The translations under genes and the position numbers were made by a program. 27,891 bases of DNA, taken from the NCBI GenBank assembly GCA_002384315.1, contig DGBL01000044.1, positions 5,541 to 33,431 of the forward strand. The letters run 5' to 3'. Position 1 is the stretch's first letter. Every line of letters starts with the position of its first letter. This document shows, piece by piece, positions 23,435 through 27,891 of the stretch. The stretch is from Micrococcaceae bacterium UBA4005. Lineage in GTDB: Bacteria; Actinomycetota; Actinomycetes; Actinomycetales; Micrococcaceae. Below the pieces are notes generated by a model that was given only the letters and a program-made list of their open reading frames with translations, ran no database searches and was not told the origin of the DNA.

Positions 23435-23932
23435 TCACCGTTCGGTGCGGTCGTCTGCGCGCCGGGCGCCGAAAAAGCCGGTGAGCAGCTGTGCGCACTC
23501 GGCCTCGCGCACCCCGGGGAAGACCTCAGTCCAGTGGTTAAGGCGGCGCTCGCGCAGCACATCGAAAACCGATCCGGCCGCTCCGGCCTTGGGATCCCAA
23601 GCCCCGAACACCACGGTTGGAATCCGGGCCAGGATAGACGCTCCGGCACACATCGCGCACGGTTCGAGCGTGACCACCAGCGTGCACCCCGCCAGCCGCC
23701 ACCCACCCAGCACTGCGGCCGCCTGCCGGATCGCCTGCACTTCCGCGTGGGCCGTGGGATCACCCAACTCTTCGCGCTGGTTCCAGCCGGCGCCGATGAC
23801 CGTTCCATCCGGGCCGACGACGACGGCGCCAATGGGCACGTCCGCGCTCGAACCTGCCTGCCGGGCGGCGTCGAGGGCTAATCCCATCCACTCGTGGTGG
23901 AGCGGGCGTGCCGTGGCGGCGCAGTGGTCCAT
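23435..23932 (-). CDS. tadA: tRNA-specific adenosine deaminase
   Basis: 165 residues from the ATG at 23932, the usual TadA length. It converts A34 to inosine in tRNA-Arg(ACG). The zinc deaminase site is complete: HAEVQAIRQ (H62, catalytic E64) and PCAMCAGA (C92, C95). TATCAT lies 6 nt before the ATG, fitting a leaderless transcript; a longer frame to 24085 would run into upp. It is divergent from upp by 22 bp, and tRNA-Ser follows on the same strand. Confidence 0.93.
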   Translation of the reverse strand: MDHCAATARPLHHEWMGLALDAARQAGSSADVPIGAVVVGPDGTVIGAGWNQREELGDPTAHAEVQAIRQAAAVLGGWRLAGCTLVVTLEPCAMCAGASILARIPTVVFGAWDPKAGAAGSVFDVLRERRLNHWTEVFPGVREAECAQLLTGFFGARRADDRTER

Positions 23933-23938
23933 CCCGCA

Positions 23939-23944
23939 ATGATA
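23939..23944 (-). promoter_or_regulatory. -10 box of tadA (leaderless)
   Basis: TATCAT on the minus strand, 6 nt before the tadA ATG. It overlaps the opposing upp -10 box by 2 bp. Confidence 0.55.
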
Positions 23945-23948
23945 CTTT
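23943..23948 (+). promoter_or_regulatory. -10 box of upp (leaderless)
   Basis: TACTTT, 6 nt before the upp ATG at 23955. It is head-to-head with the tadA -10 box. Confidence 0.5.
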
Positions 23949-23954
23949 TGATCC

Positions 23955-24590
23955 ATGCGCGTACTGGTAGTCGACCATCCCCTTGTGGCCCATAAACTCA
24001 CCATCTTGCGCGACAAAAACACCTCCTCGCCGGTCTTCCGGCTCCTGACCGAGGAATTGGTCACCCTGCTGGCGTACGAAGCCACCCGTGAGGTGCGCGT
24101 GCAGGAGGTTCAGGTGGAAACCCCGATCACCACCACCCGCGGTACGGGTCTGGTCAAACCGACTCCGCTGGTGGTGCCGATCCTGCGGGCTGGCCTGGGA
24201 ATGCTCGAAGGGATGACCCGGCTAGTGCCGACAGCCGAAGTCGGGTTCCTGGGCATGGCGCGTAATGAGGAAACCCTGGAAGCGATCACCTACGCCGAGC
24301 GGTTACCCGATGATCTCTCCGGCCGCCAGGTCTTCGTGCTTGACCCCATGCTGGCGACGGGCGGAACCCTGCGCGAGGCGATTACCTTCCTTTTCGATCG
24401 CGGCGCAGCCGATGTCACCTGTATCTGCCTGCTGGCGGCTCCCGAAGGCCTTGCCCGGCTCGAAGAGGAACTGGCGGGCAGGAATGTGACTATCGTGCTG
24501 GCGTCAATTGATGAAAAACTCAACGACCTCTCATACATAGTCCCCGGACTCGGAGATGCCGGTGACCGGCTCTACGGCGTGGTCGGATAG
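23955..24590 (+). CDS. upp: Uracil phosphoribosyltransferase
   Basis: 211 residues. It joins uracil and PRPP to make UMP in pyrimidine salvage. Family blocks in order: [22 protein letters not shown], the [11 protein letters not shown] loop, the PRPP-binding motif [11 protein letters not shown] (~residues 128-138) and the uracil-binding end [24 protein letters not shown]. The start is supported by TACTTT 6 nt upstream, so a leader is unlikely and no regulatory 5' region fits. Divergent from tadA. Confidence 0.97.
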   Translation: MRVLVVDHPLVAHKLTILRDKNTSSPVFRLLTEELVTLLAYEATREVRVQEVQVETPITTTRGTGLVKPTPLVVPILRAGLGMLEGMTRLVPTAEVGFLGMARNEETLEAITYAERLPDDLSGRQVFVLDPMLATGGTLREAITFLFDRGAADVTCICLLAAPEGLARLEEELAGRNVTIVLASIDEKLNDLSYIVPGLGDAGDRLYGVVG

Positions 24591-24943
24591 CTATTCCGCA
24601 TGGAACCCGCAAGGCGCTCCGGTGCGCCCAGCGGCCTCCACTCTGCGATGAACTGCCGCGCCCCGGCCGCTACAGTCGATTTGTTACTTGCGCGTAAGGG
24701 TTTGTTACGTGCAATAATTTGTCACGTGAAGATCAGTTCAACAGCACCTGCAGCCGCAGCAATCTTCGGTGGCGTCCTGCCGCCAGCGGAATCGCGCTGT
24801 TGCCGAATGCCCGCGTAACGGTTTCATCCCAGCCTGCTTACGTATTCCTGCCCAATGACGGGCGCCAATTGAAGCTACATCCCGTCCGGGCACACCCCCG
24901 CATTCGAGCCGTGATGGCGGCAAATCATTCTGAGGTTGTTTTC
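24591..24943 (+). promoter_or_regulatory. Repeat-rich leader of the winged-helix gene
   Basis: About 350 bp without a convincing gene. TTTGTTAC occurs at 24680-24687 and 24701-24708, with TTTGTCAC at 24718-24725. CGTAA (24693-24697) and TTACG (24705-24709) form a 17-bp inverted repeat. TCACGTGA (24722-24729) is a perfect palindrome. TAATTT at 24715-24720 is a -10 candidate, followed by a possible 30-codon ORF (24726-24818, GTG start, begins VKISSTAPAA, with a Cys-Cys pair). A further CGTAA...TTACG pair spans 24814-24842. This looks like a regulated promoter with a long 5' leader; the regulator is unknown. Confidence 0.45.
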
Positions 24944-25777
24944 ATGTCAGTATCTTCCGGCTACGTCCACATCTCCCTCCGCGCGCCGCAGAACCGCAGC
25001 AGCCAGCGCGCACCATATCCCCAGGGTTACGGGCCGATTACCCAGGTCCCGCAGGAACCCGGGCATGGCGCAGCCGGCATGGTCCCACTGCACGGTGCCT
25101 CACTGGCGCAGCCCGGTGCCACGCCAACGCAGATCGTCTCCCCTAACGGGCATCCCGGTCCGCAGGAGGTCACCGGCGACACCACGGCACGTGGGTTCGT
25201 TCTGTATGTTGCGCTGGATGAAGAAACCGCCGCAGCGAGCGGGACTTCCCTTTCGCGTCTGGTGCAGGATGTGCGCACTTACGTCAGTTCGCTGGTGCCC
25301 GGGGCGCAAAGCCACGCCGCCGTCGCGCTCGCCCCGGCGGACGCCGTCGGGAGCGATATCGACGTCGTCCGGACCGCGCTCGGCGACCCGACAGTCGCCC
25401 GCCGCCCGCGGCACGAGCCGCACCAGCTACAGTCCGGTGCTGGCTCGCCGCGGCCCACCGGAGTGCTTATCGACCTCTCGCGGCGCGAGGTCCACCTCGA
25501 CGGAGAGAGCCTCAATCTCACCTTCAAGGAATTCGAACTGCTCAACTACCTGGTGGAAAACGCCACCCGCACCGTCGGCCGCGAAGAGCTGCTCAGCGGG
25601 CTGTGGCGCAACGCCGACGAGGTGCCCAATGAGCGCACCATCGATGTCCATATCCGCCGACTTCGCTCGAAACTGGGGCGGCTGGCGAACACCGTGCGCA
25701 CCGTGCGCGGGCAAGGATACCGCTTCTATGACCACCCGGAAGTCGTCGTCTGGGCCGCACCGGAGTACTCGATTTAG
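24944..25777 (+). CDS. Orphan OmpR/PhoB-type winged-helix regulator
   Basis: 277 residues. The C-terminal residues ~172-262 are a Trans_reg_C DNA-binding domain: LTFKEFELLNYLVENATRTVGREELL, then ERTIDVHIRRLRSKLG (recognition helix) and VRTVRGQGYRFYD (wing). No response-regulator receiver domain precedes it. Residues 1-80 are low-complexity Gly/Pro/Gln-rich, and 82-130 may form a small alpha/beta unit (GFVLYVALDEETAAASG...VQDVRTYVSSLVPG). Activity is therefore not controlled by phosphorylation in the usual way. The ATG at 24944 has GAGG about 8 nt upstream; ATG 24914 and GTG 24911 are in-frame alternatives. Targets are unknown. Confidence 0.75.
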   Translation: MSVSSGYVHISLRAPQNRSSQRAPYPQGYGPITQVPQEPGHGAAGMVPLHGASLAQPGATPTQIVSPNGHPGPQEVTGDTTARGFVLYVALDEETAAASGTSLSRLVQDVRTYVSSLVPGAQSHAAVALAPADAVGSDIDVVRTALGDPTVARRPRHEPHQLQSGAGSPRPTGVLIDLSRREVHLDGESLNLTFKEFELLNYLVENATRTVGREELLSGLWRNADEVPNERTIDVHIRRLRSKLGRLANTVRTVRGQGYRFYDHPEVVVWAAPEYSI

Positions 25778-25794
25778 CGGTGCCCGCGGGCGGA

Positions 25795-25800
25795 TAGACT
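25795..25800 (+). promoter_or_regulatory. -10 box of a leaderless promoter (sixA-like)
   Basis: TAGACT, 7 nt before the ATG at 25808. Confidence 0.5.
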
Positions 25801-25807
25801 GCACGGC

Positions 25808-26332
25808 ATGGCATCCCACCACCTCAAGCGCCTCATGCTGCTGCGCCACGCGAAAGCGGAGTGGCAGGCCGGCGTCGCCGACCACGAACGGTCGCTGAGC
25901 ACGCGCGGACATCACGACGCCGCGCTGCCGGGACGTTGGATGGTGGATAACGACAGTATCCCCGACCTGATCCTCTGCTCTTCGGCGCTGCGTACACGCC
26001 AGACGTGCACGTGGATTTGTGCGGAACTCGGCGACAAGGCTCCTACCCCGAAACTTGAGGAGGACCTGTACGCAGCCCGCCCCGAGGAAATACTCGCCCT
26101 GATTAATCGCGTTCCCGCGACGGTGACGAACCTGCTGGTCATTGCGCATATGCCCGGCGTCCAAGATCTTGCGATGCGCCTGGCGTCGGTTGATTCGAAC
26201 GAGGACGCGGTCATGGAGATGGCCTCGCATTACCCGACGTCCGGACTGACGGTCTTGGAGCACGACGGCGCGTGGGCGGAACTGGACGGGCGCGACGCCG
26301 CGCTGACGAACTTTGTGGTGCTGCGGGGCTAA
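25808..26332 (+). CDS. SixA-type histidine phosphatase
   Basis: 174 residues, histidine phosphatase superfamily branch 2-like/SixA. LLRHAKAEW at 11-19 holds the catalytic RH (H14); ALRTRQT (60-66) is the second Arg block, and VIAHMPGVQDL has H114. SixA removes phosphate from phosphohistidine proteins; here the substrate is not known and could be a small phosphoester. TAGACT 7 nt before the ATG supports this start. Its stop overlaps the convergent oxidoreductase by 4 nt. Confidence 0.85.
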   Translation: MASHHLKRLMLLRHAKAEWQAGVADHERSLSTRGHHDAALPGRWMVDNDSIPDLILCSSALRTRQTCTWICAELGDKAPTPKLEEDLYAARPEEILALINRVPATVTNLLVIAHMPGVQDLAMRLASVDSNEDAVMEMASHYPTSGLTVLEHDGAWAELDGRDAALTNFVVLRG

Positions 26333-27750
26333 AGCTCGTACTTTTCAAGCAGCCGCAACCACACCTCGCTGATGGTGGGGTAGGCAGGTACGGCGTGCCA
26401 CAGGCGATCGAGGGGCACTTCCCCGGCGACGGCGATGGTCGCCGAGTGCAGCATTTCGGCGACTCCCGGGCCGGCGAAGGTCACTCCGACCAGTGTGCGG
26501 CGGTCTTCGTCGACAACCATCTGCGCCCACCCACGGTACTGGTCCGCGTGCAGGGCCGAACCAGCTACGGCGATCTCCAGTGAGGTTTCCGTGACGTTCA
26601 GGCCCTCCGCCCTGGCCTGTTCCAGGGTTCGTCCCACCATGGCGATCTCCGGATCAGTGAACACCACCTGCGGCACCGCGTAGTGGTTCGCCGTCGAGGC
26701 GTAGCTGCTCCACGGGGACGGATCCCCGTCCAAGGTGCCAGCTACGCGCGCGGCAATGGCATCGGCAGTGGTGCGCGCCTCGTATTTCCCCTGGTGGGTC
26801 AGCAGCACCTTGCCCGCCGCGTCCCCGACCGCGTACAGCCAGTTTCCGGGGTGTTCGACCCGCCCCGTATCATCGGCGACGAGTTTCCCTGGGTCCAGAC
26901 CCAGGGATTCGAGCCCCAGGTGATCCAGTGCAGGTTTCCTGCCCGTGGAGACGAGCAGCTTTTCGGCCGTGAGTGTCTCGCCTGACCCCAGCCTCAGGGT
27001 AAAGGGACCGTCCTCCGCCTGGGTTACCGACTCGGTGGCGGTGTGGGAGATGATGCGCACTCCCTCACGGTCCAGGGCGTCCTCCACCAGTGCAGAGGCG
27101 GGCCGCGGATAGTTGCCCAACACCGCGCCGCGGGCCACTACCGTCATGTCGGCGCCGAGGCGCGCAAACGCCTGCGCCAGCTCCATGCCGGCGACCCCGG
27201 CGCCCAGCACGCAGAGGCTGGCAGGGATGTCCTGGCTGGAGGTCGCTTCCCGGGTGCCCCAGTAATTGGTTCCCGCAAGCCCCTTGATAGGCGGGGCGAG
27301 AGCAGTGGAGCCGGTGGCGAGGACGACGGCGTGACGGGCGCTGACCTCGGTGGCGCCGTCGTCGTCGTTGACAACCTCAACCCGGCGTTCCCCGGTGATC
27401 GCCGCCCAGCCCCGCAGCAGGGTGATTCCCGTCGATTCCACCCATTCCACCTGCCCGGAATCGTCCCAGTGAGAGGTGAAGGAGTTTCGGCGGTCCAGCA
27501 CGGCAGCTGCATTGAGCGGACCGCGGACCACTTCCCGCGATCCTGCCACCGACTGGGCCGCCGTGAGCGCGGCCCCCGGCCGAAGCAGCGCCTTGGAGGG
27601 CATGCACGCCCAGTAGGAACACTCCCCGCCGACCAGTTCGGCTTCGACCAGTGCGGCGCTCAAACCCTTGTGCACCAGACGCCCGGCGACATTCTCACCG
27701 ACAGCGCCCGCCCCGATGACGACGACGTCGACCGTGAGGGATTTGCTCAT
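26329..27750 (-). CDS. FAD-dependent pyridine nucleotide-disulfide oxidoreductase
   Basis: 473 residues. GAGAVGENVAG is the FAD Rossmann loop; GGECSYWACMPSKALLRP carries the redox Cys pair with four residues between; GAGVAGMELAQAFARLG binds NAD(P)H; YAVGDAAG closes the FAD site. At the C-terminus the dihydrolipoamide-type HPT...E motif reads AYPTISE, so the catalytic His is Tyr, as in mercuric reductase. There is no MerA C-terminal Cys pair. The substrate is probably not lipoamide; a quinone or small disulfide is possible. AATGCT lies 6 nt before the ATG. Confidence 0.85.
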   Translation of the reverse strand: MSKSLTVDVVVIGAGAVGENVAGRLVHKGLSAALVEAELVGGECSYWACMPSKALLRPGAALTAAQSVAGSREVVRGPLNAAAVLDRRNSFTSHWDDSGQVEWVESTGITLLRGWAAITGERRVEVVNDDDGATEVSARHAVVLATGSTALAPPIKGLAGTNYWGTREATSSQDIPASLCVLGAGVAGMELAQAFARLGADMTVVARGAVLGNYPRPASALVEDALDREGVRIISHTATESVTQAEDGPFTLRLGSGETLTAEKLLVSTGRKPALDHLGLESLGLDPGKLVADDTGRVEHPGNWLYAVGDAAGKVLLTHQGKYEARTTADAIAARVAGTLDGDPSPWSSYASTANHYAVPQVVFTDPEIAMVGRTLEQARAEGLNVTETSLEIAVAGSALHADQYRGWAQMVVDEDRRTLVGVTFAGPGVAEMLHSATIAVAGEVPLDRLWHAVPAYPTISEVWLRLLEKYEL

Positions 27751-27793
27751 TCCCCGAGCATTCCACGGCTGGCACGGCAGGGCAATAGCAATG

Positions 27794-27835
27794 AAAAACG
27801 TCCGGGCCCGCTCATTGCTGAGCAGACCCGGACGT
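27794..27835 (-). terminator. Terminator of a minus-strand gene beyond the right edge
   Basis: The stem ACGTCCGGG (27798-27806) with CCCGGACGT (27827-27835) has an inner GCTC/GAGC stem. On the minus strand TTTTT (27794-27798) follows at once. The gene it serves is not in the window; 27836-27891 has no complete gene. Confidence 0.8.
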
Positions 27836-27891
27836 CTGGTTTCCCTGTGGGAATGTGGTGCGCGCGAAGGTGTCTAGGTTCATGACATAGG

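Noticed and set aside
23281..23484. Plus-strand frame containing VGFEPTLAFT
   Set aside because: It is the antisense of tRNA-Ser; such GFEPT frames are a well-known annotation artefact.
27043..27885. 280-codon plus-strand frame opposite the oxidoreductase
   Set aside because: Arises from GC-rich codon bias on the opposite strand; Arg/Gly/Pro-rich and unlike any protein family.
1..27891. CRISPR arrays, insertion sequences, replication origin
   Set aside because: No spaced repeats, transposase frames, terminal inverted repeats or DnaA-box clusters were seen.

Overview
The window is a chromosomal stretch from a high-GC Gram-positive bacterium (Actinomycetota). The evidence is the base composition, the frequent GTG starts, an actinobacterial-type lhr-nei pair, a DUF4232 lipoprotein, a DUF6541 membrane protein, and many genes whose start codon follows a TANNNT -10 box by 6-7 nt, the signature of leaderless transcripts common in this phylum. 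Genus cannot be fixed from sequence alone.

Layout. 1-354: 3' end of a short-chain dehydrogenase. 393-2200 (minus): DedA-family and TspO-related membrane proteins with an ATGA overlap. 2258-3175 (minus): RluA-type pseudouridine synthase. 3241-10786 (minus): lhr, nei and a DUF6541 membrane protein, with lhr and nei overlapping by 8 nt, so probably a DNA-repair operon. 10866-11434 (plus): a predicted 25-codon leaderless ORF whose stop overlaps the start of a small membrane protein. 11451-12146 (minus): DUF4232 lipoprotein.

12282-19742 is the most distinctive block, a sugar-uptake and catabolism locus. A SIS-domain protein (minus) is divergent from a tight plus-strand operon: BadF/NAGK-type sugar kinase, lipoprotein sugar-binding protein, two ABC permeases, a second SIS-domain protein and a ROK regulator. 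A 25-bp imperfect palindrome in the divergent promoter region is the likely ROK operator. The gene set fits an amino sugar or glycated amine, but no nagA, nagB or transporter ATPase is present, so the substrate is unknown.

19782-23281: rlmH (minus), a HIRAN-like protein (plus), a HTH antitoxin and PIN toxin module (minus), a decayed GIY-YIG nuclease remnant, and about 650 bp with no convincing gene up to a terminator and tRNA-Ser(CGA). 23435-24590: tadA and upp diverge from a 22-bp region in which two head-to-head -10 boxes overlap. 24591-24943 is a repeat-rich leader before an orphan OmpR-type winged-helix regulator (24944-25777). A SixA-type phosphatase (25808-26332) and a pyridine nucleotide-disulfide oxidoreductase (26329-27750) overlap by 4 nt at their stop codons. 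The window ends with a minus-strand terminator belonging to a gene beyond the right edge.
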